Of a stretch of 64,000 bases of DNA, positions 15,303 through 23,165 are shown one piece after another. The stretch is from Mogibacterium sp. (GTDB taxonomy: Bacteria > Bacillota > Clostridia > Peptostreptococcales > Anaerovoracaceae). The notes beneath the pieces were generated by a model, which had not been told where the DNA came from, did no database searches, and saw nothing but the letters and a program-made list of their open reading frames with translations. Position numbers and translations under genes: made by a program. Every line of letters begins with the position of its first letter. The first letter of the stretch is position 1. The stretch spans positions 1-64,000 of the forward strand of contig JAFRGD010000001.1 in assembly GCA_017433975.1 (NCBI GenBank), read 5' to 3'.

Positions 15303-15856
15303 CCGCGCCGCCACACGAAGCGGATATGGCCGTTGTTGTTTTCGTTGGTGACGCTGCCGGCGCGGTCGCCTTTATCGTCGCCGCGGTCGACGGCGCGGTC
15401 ATGATCACTATCGCCGCGGTCGACGACGAAGCCGAGGTTCCGGTAGATCTGGACGGAGTAGTACCGCGGGTCGATCTCGTAGCGGATCACGTCGTACCCC
15501 GCGCTCTGCAAGTTCGCCATCAGCAGGGCCAGCAGTTCGGTCCCGATCCCGTACTCCGCGAACTGCGGTTTGAGGGTCATCCGCATGCGGGCCTCCGCGG
15601 CAGCCGTGCCTGCGCTGGCTGCGGTGCACGTGTCGTCAAAGCCCGCGGCAACAGCGTCGGCGGCCGCGGCAGCCAAACTGTCGCTCGCAGCAACCGGTCC
15701 GCCGTCGCCGGCTTCCGCCCACGACAGCCCGGCCAGCTCGTCGCCGACCCAGGCGACAAACCGGTGCGCGCCCGCGTTTTCAATATGATAGACGCTTTCG
15801 TACGGCCAGTTCAGCCGCCGCGTCGCCAGGTAATCTGGCAGCCAATCGTAGTTCAT
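15296..15856 (-). CDS. GNAT-family N-acetyltransferase with low-complexity inserts
   Basis: A 186-residue acetyltransferase-like protein. It begins MNYDWLPDYLATRR, has the strand HRFVAWVGDELAGLSWAE, the helix region MTLKPQFAEYGIGTELLALLM (the acetyl-CoA loop reads QFAEYGIG, degenerate), and the final YRNLGFVVD motif. Two inserts stand out: an Ala-rich run near residues 60-90 and an Asp/Arg/Gly run (DRGDSDHDRAVDRGDDKGD) near 155-175. The start at 15856 is chosen on length; an in-frame start at 15949 is possible. The tail is duplicated downstream (15161-15302). Confidence 0.72.
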   Translation of the reverse strand: MNYDWLPDYLATRRLNWPYESVYHIENAGAHRFVAWVGDELAGLSWAEAGDGGPVAASDSLAAAAADAVAAGFDDTCTAASAGTAAAEARMRMTLKPQFAEYGIGTELLALLMANLQSAGYDVIRYEIDPRYYSVQIYRNLGFVVDRGDSDHDRAVDRGDDKGDRAGSVTNENNNGHIRFVWRRGD

Positions 15857-16240
15857 AGATTTTTTCCTATCGCAGGACTTAATGGCACAGCGCCGGTCTT
15901 CCGAGCCATCTTTCTTTGATTCGAGATTCGTTTTTTGAAGCCGCTCCACCGAAACGCAAAAAAACTGTTATTTTGTAGAGATTTCCGATGCAACGTCAGA
16001 CCAACCCGCATAGAATTCCACCGTATTGGTAGATGATCGACTGAAAATGGAAGAGCCTTTCACCAAAATGTCTTTGCGGTTGACAAAACCAGCTAACGTG
16101 ACCGTTTTTATAGTGATATCTCGGATCGGTTCCGCTTGATACGGCATAAGCCTCCACCAAATTGCAAAAGAAATCTTGTCTGGTGGAAATTCGGCAAAAA
16201 ATGAGGCAAAAGCAGCTTCACAACACCCGCCGAACCAGCA
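15857..16240. other. Intergenic region with a dispersed hairpin element, no gene seen
   Basis: This 384-base gap is more AT-rich than its neighbours. It contains the second copy of the CTCCAC...GTGGA hairpin element (16141-16186) and a TTGACA at 16081 without a matching -10 at 17 bases. I found no convincing reading frame. Confidence 0.5.
16141..16186. repeat. Dispersed hairpin element, copy 2
   Basis: ACGGCATAAGCCTCCACC followed by AAATTGCAAAAG and closing GGTGGA. It matches the element at 9511 in its first 18 bases with three differences and in the closing arm. Confidence 0.5.
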
Positions 16241-16840
16241 TCATCGCTCGGCAGCGATCAAAACAGCCCTGCAAGGCGAACCGTCCGCGCCGGACAGGTT
16301 CAGCGGCGCCGCATTCAAATAATAAACACCTTCCGGGACCGCTGCCAAACGAATTCCTTCCAGCAATATGACATCGGCCCCCAAAAGTATGAGATGCACT
16401 TCCATCGGCGCGTCTTCGGGCCCGACTGTCTGGGACTCGTTGCCCAGCAGTAAGAGGTCCGCGGCGGCGAATACTTTTGCGGCGTCCGAAGAGACTTCGG
16501 CTGGCCCTTTGATCAAGATCCGCTTTGCGGCGTCCGGGTTCGCTGCCTTCGCCTTTTCCAGCATTTCTGCGGCATCATCGCCGGAGACGACCCCTTGATG
16601 CTCTGTAACATAGGCCATCCCGATAAACGCATCTAAACGTATGGAATCGACCGTTTTTCCATCTTTCAGAAAGTGAAAAGGCGCGTCAATATGGGTACCG
16701 TTGTGAGCGCACATGCGAAAAGCCGTCAGGTTGTACAAGTCACCCTGTTCCATCGAACAAAGCCGTTCTTTTTCCGGCGCGGGATCGCCGGCAAACACCT
16801 GGCAACTGAAAACTTCCTGGGAAATATCATAAATTTTCAT
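16241..16840 (-). CDS. Cyclase-family (kynurenine formamidase-like) metal-dependent hydrolase
   Basis: A 199-residue cytoplasmic hydrolase. The family signature HNGTHIDAPFHF near residue 46 supplies metal ligands (HxGTHxDxPxH). ISQEVFSCQVFAGDP at the N-terminus is the usual opening. Members include kynurenine formamidase and isatin hydrolase; the substrate here is unknown. The ATG at 16840 has AGAGGAG upstream, and the gene starts 26 bases after the XRE-HD gene's stop, so the two may form an operon. Confidence 0.88.
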   Translation of the reverse strand: MKIYDISQEVFSCQVFAGDPAPEKERLCSMEQGDLYNLTAFRMCAHNGTHIDAPFHFLKDGKTVDSIRLDAFIGMAYVTEHQGVVSGDDAAEMLEKAKAANPDAAKRILIKGPAEVSSDAAKVFAAADLLLLGNESQTVGPEDAPMEVHLILLGADVILLEGIRLAAVPEGVYYLNAAPLNLSGADGSPCRAVLIAAER

Positions 16841-16866
16841 CGCTTCGCTCCTCTGCGCCCCTCTAG

Positions 16867-17682
16867 CTACAGCAGCCTTTTGTAGATGTCGAGCATGCTC
16901 TCCATCTGGTATTTGAGCAGCCACGCCGCGTTGTTGTACTCCGGCGTGTCCTTGATGGTCTTGAGCAGGGCCGGGAAAAAGTGCTCCGTCTCCTCGATCA
17001 TCCGGTAAATCCGGTCGCGGCTCAGGCCCCAGGACATCGTGGTCAGGTTGTTGCATCGGTCGAGGCACTTGATGAGCGCGGCCTTCGGCTCCGCGGCGAT
17101 CGCGTCGTAATATGATGTGAGGACCTCAAGCCGGCGCTCCGCCGGGACCGGCTCGTGTGTGAGAAGCCGCACCAGGTTGCGCACGTTGTCGTCGACCGGG
17201 AGGTCGGCGAGCGACTTGCCGCAATCCTCGACCACGTCATGAAGCAGACAGGCCGCAATCACATCATCTTCCAAAATGCCCAGCGCCATCGCGTGGCACG
17301 CTACGTTCAGCGGATGATAAATGTATGGGACGGTCGACCGCTTGCGCGGTTGACCCTTGTGCGCCTCGACCGCGAAGTCCAGCGCCTTAAAAGTATTCCG
17401 CAGCTTGTAGATGCCCGCGGTGGTCTTGACGCGGGTCCGCATGCGCTCCCAGTCGTAAAGCGCGTCCTTGGTCCGAAACGTCCCGGTGCGGTCCTCCGCA
17501 ATCGCGGACAGCGAAACGTCAAGCGCCTCCGCCAGCCGGATCAGGTTGTCCGTGTCCGGCTTGTACTCGTCCCGCTCCCACGAGGACACCGCCTGAAAAG
17601 TCACGTCGAGCTTGCAAGCCAGCGCCTCCTGCGTCAGCCCGCGCTGCTCCCGCAGCCTCCTGATATTCGTACCGATACTCAT
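16867..17682 (-). CDS. XRE regulator fused to a SpoT-like HD hydrolase domain
   Basis: A 271-residue fusion. Residues 6-62 are a XRE helix-turn-helix (IRRLREQRGLTQEALACKL). Residues ~95-270 resemble the HD hydrolase of RelA/SpoT or MESH1: YIYHPLNVA with H123, LLHDVVED with H148-D149 and E152-D153, and KCLDRCNN (D208), corresponding to KLADRxHN of alarmone hydrolases. There is no synthetase domain. If active it might hydrolyse a (p)ppGpp-like nucleotide and bind DNA; both are inferences. GGAGG is 7 bases before the ATG. Confidence 0.87.
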   Translation of the reverse strand: MSIGTNIRRLREQRGLTQEALACKLDVTFQAVSSWERDEYKPDTDNLIRLAEALDVSLSAIAEDRTGTFRTKDALYDWERMRTRVKTTAGIYKLRNTFKALDFAVEAHKGQPRKRSTVPYIYHPLNVACHAMALGILEDDVIAACLLHDVVEDCGKSLADLPVDDNVRNLVRLLTHEPVPAERRLEVLTSYYDAIAAEPKAALIKCLDRCNNLTTMSWGLSRDRIYRMIEETEHFFPALLKTIKDTPEYNNAAWLLKYQMESMLDIYKRLL

Positions 17683-18042
17683 GCGATCACCTCCAGATGG
17701 GGGGCCGGGCTTCGTCGGTTTCCGCAGCGCGTTTGTCCGTTGCGTCGCGCGCCGGTCTGTTGTACGCCGGTCGCGCTTGTTGCGACACGGGCCGTCATCC
17801 GTGCGTGCGGGCCGTCGGCCAATTGTGACGACGGTCAGTTGCGACGACGGCCGGGCGTTCCCATAATTATTCTAACGAGTGCGAGTGATAGTTACAAGAA
17901 GAATTCAAGTCGTGCTTGAAAAGTGTTGTTGGCGCGCTGCGCCAGTTGTCGGCGGATTCCGACGCGTCGGTCACAAGCCGCGCAGCCAGATCCCGCGAGC
18001 CAGTCGGCAGGTTCCGCGCCGGTCAGCCCCGCGAGCCGCCGG
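17683..18042. other. Non-coding, GC-rich, degenerate repeats
   Basis: This 360-base stretch holds degenerate short repeats such as GCGACGACGG/GTGACGACGG (17826-17850) and CGCGAGCC (17994-18035). I see no gene with a ribosome binding site. The sequence next to the hypothetical gene's stop at 18043 resembles the tandem repeats that follow other genes here, but is too decayed to define a unit. Confidence 0.45.
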
Positions 18043-18366
18043 CTAGTACGAGAAGAACTTGTACCGGATTCCGTTCTTTTCGCAGAGGTTCCGGAGCGCG
18101 CGGCAGCCGTCGAGGCCGCTGAACTCCCGGAGGAATGCCTGCGCCGGGTCGTCTTCACCGCCGAGGGCGGCCAGCAGCCGGGCGGTGTTCTCCCGGTCAA
18201 AGCTGTACCAGTACTCGTAATCGTCGTCGCCCCAAAAGGTCTCCACCTGCGGCCCGAGGTCCTGCCCGGCAACCGTCAGCGCGCCGCCCGCGAGGTCCGC
18301 CCACACGTGCACGTCGACCCGCTCGCTGCGAAACTCGCACAGTACCAATCCTTTAAATTCTTTCAT
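18043..18366 (-). CDS. Small protein, unknown function (107 aa)
   Basis: A 107-residue soluble protein, MKEFKGLVLCEFRSERVDVHVW at the start and ALRNLCEKNGIRYKFFSY at the end. The strand-rich N-terminal half and helical second half suggest a compact alpha-beta fold. GGAGG is 7 bases before the ATG. No family recognised. An array of tandem repeats lies immediately upstream (18404-18600). Confidence 0.6.
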   Translation of the reverse strand: MKEFKGLVLCEFRSERVDVHVWADLAGGALTVAGQDLGPQVETFWGDDDYEYWYSFDRENTARLLAALGGEDDPAQAFLREFSGLDGCRALRNLCEKNGIRYKFFSY

Positions 18367-18403
18367 GAGATCACCTCCCATCTCTTTCGTACGACACCTT
18401 CGT

Positions 18404-18600
18404 TCCTCCGCGCGGTCCGGCCTCCCCGACGGGCCGGCCACTCCCTCCGCGCGGTCCAGCCTCCTCAATCGGTCCGGTCACTCCCTTTGCGCGGCACGGC
18501 CGCCTCAATCGATCCGGCCACTCCCTTTGCGCGGCACGGCCGCCTCAATCGATCCGGCCACTCCGAACGGTCAGCCCCGACGGTCTGGCCACTCCGCAGC
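18404..18600. repeat. 40-bp tandem repeat array with flanking degenerate copies
   Basis: Two exact 40-bp copies run from 18481 to 18560, each starting CTCCCTTTGCGCGGCACGGC and including CCTCAATCGATCCGG. Degenerate copies lie on both sides (18404-18480 and 18561-18600). It is the largest repeat in the gene-free stretch 18367-19301. Confidence 0.85.
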
Positions 18601-18774
18601 CGTTGCCGGCGGCCTTCCGTCAGGCGTTGACTCCCGCGCCTCCTTACATCATTATGATAGTCGCCGCGGCGCGGCTTTTGAAGCGAGCAGGGGTTGAAGT
18701 TTGGCCGGCGGGCTCAAGTGTAGCTTGAGTTTTGGTGCGGCACAAGCGCCGCGATGAGCCGTGTACAAAAAAAG

Positions 18775-19023
18775 TTAAGCACTTTTGCGTTTTTTTGCCG
18801 CAAATACTTAAAAACCGAAAGCGAATGCGGCTTCCGGCAGGTTTTGATTCCGCCGGCCCCGCATTTTCGGCCGTTTAGGCTGAACGCGAGGGCCTGATAC
18901 AGAAAAACGCGGCGGAATCTGTCGATTTTTCAAGCGCAATGACGGATCGCGCTTGTGATGGCCGGCTTTTGGCCGCGATTTTTTAAGCACAAACGCGTTT
19001 TTTTGAGGCCAAATGCTTAAAAA
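18775..19023. repeat. Two copies of a ~40-bp imperfect palindrome
   Basis: TTAAGCACTTTTGCGTTTTT (18775) and TTAAGCACAAACGCGTTTTT (18983) begin copies that end with AAATRCTTAAAAA. The ends TTAAGCA/TGCTTAA form an inverted repeat. On the minus strand the first copy is followed by a run of seven T and could act as a terminator. The copies are about 170 bases apart, with no gene between them. Confidence 0.6.
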
Positions 19024-19100
19024 CTTCTGTAACGGCCTCGCGGCCGCGTTTTTTTCGTGGGACGAGGTGCTTTTTTCCGTCAAAAGCGGTAAAATTAACT

Positions 19101-19280
19101 GGAAAAAGGAACGTCACGCGTCCCGCACTACACCGCGCGTGGCTAACGGAATGAAAAAAGGAACGCCACGCGTCCGCGGCGCGCCAGATCGAGGCCGGCG
19201 ACGCCAACACCCCACCGCGCGTGGCTCACGAAATGAAAAAGGACCGCCCCGCGCCTCGCGGCGCGGGGCGCACGAAATAA
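19101..19280 (-). repeat. Three tandem hairpin units in terminator configuration on the minus strand
   Basis: Each unit is a GC-rich hairpin (19111-19142, 19164-19223, 19245-19269; stems such as CACGCG/CGCGTG and CCCCGCGCC/GGCGCGGGG). On the plus strand each is preceded by AAAAAGGA and followed by GCTNACGRAATG. On the minus strand each hairpin is therefore followed by TCCTTTTT. No minus-strand gene ends here. They sit directly before the MazG-like gene. Confidence 0.7.
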
Positions 19281-19301
19281 GCGGCAGGAGGCGCAGCAAC
19301 C

Positions 19302-19637
19302 ATGAACCAACAGACCATTGACCGGATCCGGCGTTTTACGGCCGACCGCGACTGGGGCCAGTTCCACACCCCGGCGAACCTGGCCAAGAGCATCGCCATC
19401 GAGGCGGCCGAGCTGCTCGAGTGCTTTCAGTGGAGCGATACGGACTTCGACCTCGCGCACGTGAGCGAAGAGCTCGCGGACGTGATCGTGTACTGCCAGG
19501 ACATGCTCGACGAGCTCGGGCTCGACGTCGACGAGATCGTGAACGCCAAAATGGCCAAGAACGAAGCAAAATACCCGGTGGAGCTCGCCTACGGCAGCGC
19601 CGCGAAGTACGACGAGTTGAAACGCGCCAAAGAATAA
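19302..19637 (+). CDS. MazG-like nucleotide pyrophosphohydrolase
   Basis: An all-helical NTP pyrophosphatase of the MazG-like/RS21-C6 type, 111 residues. Metal-binding acids are in EAAELLECFQW (the EExxE-type motif) and in VSEELADVIVYCQDM (the ExxD motif). Such enzymes remove non-canonical (d)NTPs in the cytoplasm. GGAGG is 10 bases before the ATG. The VanY gene follows after 20 bases. Confidence 0.92.
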   Translation: MNQQTIDRIRRFTADRDWGQFHTPANLAKSIAIEAAELLECFQWSDTDFDLAHVSEELADVIVYCQDMLDELGLDVDEIVNAKMAKNEAKYPVELAYGSAAKYDELKRAKE

Positions 19638-19657
19638 CCAAGAAAGAGGAAACCGAC

Positions 19658-20836
19658 ATGAACAAGACATCCACGAAGAAATCAACCAGTCGTTTTGCGC
19701 GCCTGTTCGCCGCGAGGCACCTCTCGCGCCTGCTCGCCCTGCTGCTCGCGGTGATGATGATTCTGGCCGCAGTGACCGTCTTCACCGGCTGCAAAGCCAG
19801 GAACAGCGGCGAGGACGGGCCGAACCCGGACGCCCAGACGGACGCCGATGCCGGCGACGGAACGGACTCCGGCGACGCCAGCGACGTGCAAGGCACCGCC
19901 ATCGACTACATGGTGCTGGTCAACAAGGAGAACAAGCTTCCGGACGGCTGGGAAGAGGCCCTCGACATCGTCGAGTTCCAGGATTCGCAGGGCTGGGACG
20001 TCAAGGTGGAGCGGGGCGCTTATGAGGCGTACCTCCTGCTCAAGGCGGCCCTCGAAAAAGAAGGCGTGTACGTCGACCTCGACTCCGCGTACCGCAGCGT
20101 CGCGGAGCAGCAGCAGATCGTCGACGACTTCACCGAAAAATACGGCGCGGACTACGTCAAGCTCTACGTCGCGGTGCCGGGCTTTTCCGAGCACCACACC
20201 GGCCTCGCCCTCGACCTCTATCTTACCGTTGACGGCGTGGACATCGTCGAGAACGAGGACCTGGTGCAGTACCCGGAGCTCTGGGCCGTGATCCAGGAGA
20301 AGGCCCCGGAGTACGGCTTCATTCTCCGCTACCTGCCGGGCAAAGTCGACATCACCGGCTACGGCTATGAGCCGTGGCACCTCCGCTACATCGACGACCC
20401 GGCGGTCGCGCAGGACATCATGGACCGCGGCATTACCTTTGAAGAGTACCTCGGCCGCCTCCCGTCTTTCGCCGTCCCGGTCGATTACGGCACCTCCGAG
20501 CTCTACACGCAGGAGGAAATGGACCGCGCCATCACGACTTTTAAGGCCGAGTTCGAGAACTGGTCCGGCTGCGAGCTCCACGCCGTCCGCTACCTCGGCG
20601 ACGACCTCATGAACAGCGAAAACCTCGCTTGGGTGAACCACATCAAGGAAGCCCGCGACATCGAAGGCCCGGCCTACACCGAAGTCATCGCCTTCGCCTC
20701 TGACTTCCACTCCCCGACCGACGAAGAAGACCTCACCGGCACCGCCTGGGAGGCGGACACCGAGTACACCAACTGGGAGTGGTGGCTCGCCCGCTCCGAC
20801 GGCGGCCCGTGGGAGCTGGTGGAATGGGGGTACTGA
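19658..20836 (+). CDS. VanY-type D-alanyl-D-alanine carboxypeptidase lipoprotein
   Basis: A 392-residue exported M15B peptidase that trims D-Ala from peptidoglycan stems. The signal peptide and lipobox VFTGC put the lipidated cysteine at 45. Next is an Asp-rich linker, then the catalytic domain with SAYRS (143-147), SEHHTGLALDL (177-187, Zn ligands H180 and D186) and EPWHLRY (238-244, E and H). After residue ~275 a further domain follows (YTQEEMDRAITTFKAEF to WEWWLARSDGGPWELVEWGY) that occurs in other gut Firmicute proteins and is of unknown role. The ATG at 19658 follows AGAGGA. Confidence 0.93.
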   Translation: MNKTSTKKSTSRFARLFAARHLSRLLALLLAVMMILAAVTVFTGCKARNSGEDGPNPDAQTDADAGDGTDSGDASDVQGTAIDYMVLVNKENKLPDGWEEALDIVEFQDSQGWDVKVERGAYEAYLLLKAALEKEGVYVDLDSAYRSVAEQQQIVDDFTEKYGADYVKLYVAVPGFSEHHTGLALDLYLTVDGVDIVENEDLVQYPELWAVIQEKAPEYGFILRYLPGKVDITGYGYEPWHLRYIDDPAVAQDIMDRGITFEEYLGRLPSFAVPVDYGTSELYTQEEMDRAITTFKAEFENWSGCELHAVRYLGDDLMNSENLAWVNHIKEARDIEGPAYTEVIAFASDFHSPTDEEDLTGTAWEADTEYTNWEWWLARSDGGPWELVEWGY

Positions 20837-20956
20837 AGAGCAACACGGTAGGCCCCGGCTTCCGCAATCGTTACGAGAGCCCCGAACCCCACAAAAGTTG
20901 TAAGGACTCCGAGCCACGCGAAAGTTACGATAAAAGAATAATGAACTGAAACGAGG

Positions 20957-20981
20957 CGGCCGGTCTGAGACCGGCCGTTTT
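20957..20981 (+). terminator. Intrinsic terminator, left copy of a twin pair
   Basis: CGGCCGGT and ACCGGCCG around CTGAG, then TTTTC. It ends the VanY gene. A near-identical hairpin stands at 23066-23092, on the other side of the AbiL-type module. The rest of the gap 20837-21159 is AT-rich and holds only the promoter at 21091. Confidence 0.88.
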
Positions 20982-21090
20982 CGTGCGGAAAAAGAATGAA
21001 GAATAAGTTTCTACGAAAACTGTACACTGGAATGAAACAACAGTTTAAATTAATAAATGACGAAATATAAACAAATATAAAAATAAAATG

Positions 21091-21119
21091 TTGAAAACCA
21101 ACAATCAAAACAGTATAAT
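21091..21119 (+). promoter_or_regulatory. Promoter of the AbiL-type module
   Basis: TTGAAA at 21091-21096 and TATAAT at 21114-21119 with a 17-base spacer, 41 bases before the ATG at 21160, in AT-rich DNA. Confidence 0.78.
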
Positions 21120-21159
21120 ACCAGTATGGTGAGCTCATCAGCGGAAAGGAGAGAAAGAG

Positions 21160-22428
21160 ATGCTATTGCAGTTTTCAGTTGAAAACTATCTGTCGTTCAG
21201 AGAGCCGGTTATATTAAGCCTGGTTCCGTCAGCAGATAAAGAGCATTCAGATAACATAACAAACAAGGCTGAATTCAAAGGACTGAATACAATTGCGATT
21301 TACGGTGCAAATGCGTCCGGCAAGAGCAATCTGTTTAAAGCCGTAACAGTATCATTGAATATGATTCGCAGTTCCGCAAACACTCAGGTGGATCAGCTGC
21401 TCCCGGTCGTTCCTTTTAAATTGGACGACGAGAGCAAAAGTAAACCATCTTCCTTTGAGTTTCAGTTCGTTGCCGGTAATGGCAAAAAATATATTTACGG
21501 CTTCAGCGCCTTCCCGGACAGGATCGCCGAGGAGTATTTGTATTTCTATAATACAAACCGGCCGACAAAAGTGTTTGACAGGACAGAAACGGACTCTTAC
21601 ACATTTTCACGTACAACAAAGAAAGAACTTGAGCCGATTATCAGATTCACAACGAAAAACAGACTGTTCCTTTCGAGCGCTACGCTTTTGAATGCAGAGG
21701 CGACAAGGAGTGCCTATGAATGGCTCAGCAAGGGCATAGATACTTTTATGAACGTAAGCGAGATGCAAGATAGAGTGGCTGCATACTACATGAAAGACTA
21801 CGACAACAACAGCAAAGATAATATAGAATTCACAAAAAGTTTACTCAAAGCAGCTGATACAAGCATTTCAGATATAGACTACAGCTATCGTAAGAGCGAG
21901 AACCTTCCGCCGGAAGCACCGCGCATCATCATTAACAACGAAACAATTCTGCCTGCTGTGGAAATCAGGCAAGAAGTAAAGACTGAGCATGTGGTTACAG
22001 ACGAGGACGGCAATGTGAAGAAATACACACTGGCAATGCAAGAGGAATCATTGGGTACAACAATGCTGTATTTATACGGCCCGTTTATCAAGGAAACGTT
22101 GGACAAGGGCAAAGTGTTGTTTATTGATGAAATCGACAGAAGCCTGCATCCTTTTGTTGTTTCGTATCTGATCGATCTATTTACGCGCAACCGGAATAGC
22201 GGCGCGCAGCTTATCGTTACGACACATGATACGTCGCAGCTCTCTTTGGAGAGATCTCGCAGAGATCAAATCTATTTCACGGAGAAGGACGCAAAGACTG
22301 GCGTCAGCGATCTGTACTCGTTGGATGACTTTGAGAGGCCGGTGAGGAAAGATGAAAACATCCAGAAGAAATATCTTCAGGGCAGATACGGCGCGATACC
22401 GTATGTTCATGCGGAGGATCTGGTATGA
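21160..22428 (+). CDS. AAA/ABC-type ATPase of an AbiL/RloAB-like defence pair
   Basis: A 422-residue SMC/ABC-like ATPase (AAA_15/AAA_21 type). It starts with FSVENYLSFREPV, the usual opening of RecF/OLD-like ATPases, then Walker A GANASGKS (49-56), a signature region EESLGTTMLYLY, Walker B VLFIDEIDRSLHP, and the switch histidine in IVTTHDT. Such ATPases sense infection and license the partner effector in AbiL, PARIS and related anti-phage systems. The gene overlaps its partner as ATGA. Lower GC than the flanks suggests acquisition. Confidence 0.9.
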   Translation: MLLQFSVENYLSFREPVILSLVPSADKEHSDNITNKAEFKGLNTIAIYGANASGKSNLFKAVTVSLNMIRSSANTQVDQLLPVVPFKLDDESKSKPSSFEFQFVAGNGKKYIYGFSAFPDRIAEEYLYFYNTNRPTKVFDRTETDSYTFSRTTKKELEPIIRFTTKNRLFLSSATLLNAEATRSAYEWLSKGIDTFMNVSEMQDRVAAYYMKDYDNNSKDNIEFTKSLLKAADTSISDIDYSYRKSENLPPEAPRIIINNETILPAVEIRQEVKTEHVVTDEDGNVKKYTLAMQEESLGTTMLYLYGPFIKETLDKGKVLFIDEIDRSLHPFVVSYLIDLFTRNRNSGAQLIVTTHDTSQLSLERSRRDQIYFTEKDAKTGVSDLYSLDDFERPVRKDENIQKKYLQGRYGAIPYVHAEDLV

Positions 22429-23051
22429 GCAAGCCGGGCAGGTCCTTTTCATCAAAAGAACGGAATAAGCATAGCCGTAAAGAAAAGCCGCTGATTATCA
22501 TTACTGCGGAAGGAAGAAATGAGACAGAGTCGCAGTATTTCAATGGCTTCAGAACCGCGGAATGTCCATATATCATCAGATATCATAAATCCGGTAATGT
22601 AACCGATCCGACCAAATTGGCAGAATCCATCCGTAAACGCTGGGATGCTGAGGAAGCGGACGCTCGAAGCGGTGACAAGGCATTTGTGATAGTAGATCTT
22701 GACAACCAGGACGGTAAGGCGAAAGAGATCCGGCAGCTTCAGGCACAAAATAAAATCGAGGAGTACATAGTATCCAACCCATGCTTTGAAGTGTGGTATT
22801 TATTGCATTATGAGTATTCAACGCGATTATATATGAATGCTGATGCAGTGATTAGAGACTTGAAAAAGTGCTGCCCGGATTACGAGAAGACTTTGGATAT
22901 GTATTCGGTCTTGAGGGATAAACTGGACGAGGCGATCGCAAACGCTGAGAAACTGGAAGCATATTATGAAGCGGAAGTTCATCCGCACCCGGATGTGAAT
23001 TGCAATCCGTACACAGATGTACATAGGTTAGTAAAGTTACTAATAAAGTAA
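22425..23051 (+). CDS. RloB-domain (AbiLii-like, TOPRIM-type) effector
   Basis: A 208-residue RloB-family protein. The basic N-terminus is followed by IIITAEGRNETESQYF (a TOPRIM-like EGxxE block) and later VIVDLDNQD (the DxD block), then NPCFEVWYLLHYE, typical of RloB. Members paired with an ATPase of the type just upstream form AbiL/RloAB-like abortive-infection systems. Nuclease activity is presumed from the TOPRIM motifs. Its start overlaps the ATPase stop, and a terminator follows at 23066. Confidence 0.9.
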   Translation: MSKPGRSFSSKERNKHSRKEKPLIIITAEGRNETESQYFNGFRTAECPYIIRYHKSGNVTDPTKLAESIRKRWDAEEADARSGDKAFVIVDLDNQDGKAKEIRQLQAQNKIEEYIVSNPCFEVWYLLHYEYSTRLYMNADAVIRDLKKCCPDYEKTLDMYSVLRDKLDEAIANAEKLEAYYEAEVHPHPDVNCNPYTDVHRLVKLLIK

Positions 23052-23065
23052 ATCACAAAAGTGAC

Positions 23066-23092
23066 GCGGCCGGTCTCAGACCGGCCGCTTTT
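23066..23092 (+). terminator. Intrinsic terminator, right copy of a twin pair
   Basis: GCGGCCGGT and ACCGGCCGC around CTCAG, then TTTT. It differs from the hairpin at 20957 only in the middle base of the loop and at the outer pair. The two bracket the AbiL-type genes. Confidence 0.88.
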
Positions 23093-23165
23093 GCGTGAAA
23101 AGTCGCCTGCCAGGCGACCGCCGGTGCGGCCCCGCCTTGTATACTGTATCCAGGAGGTGATCATT

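Noticed and set aside
19682..20917. 411-residue minus-strand reading opposite the VanY gene
   Set aside because: Antisense shadow; the plus-strand gene has signal peptide, lipobox and catalytic motifs.
21160..23051. PARIS system
   Set aside because: PARIS also pairs an ATPase with a TOPRIM protein, but the second protein here has RloB-type blocks (NPCFEVWYLLHYE), which fits AbiL/RloAB better. Not fully excluded.
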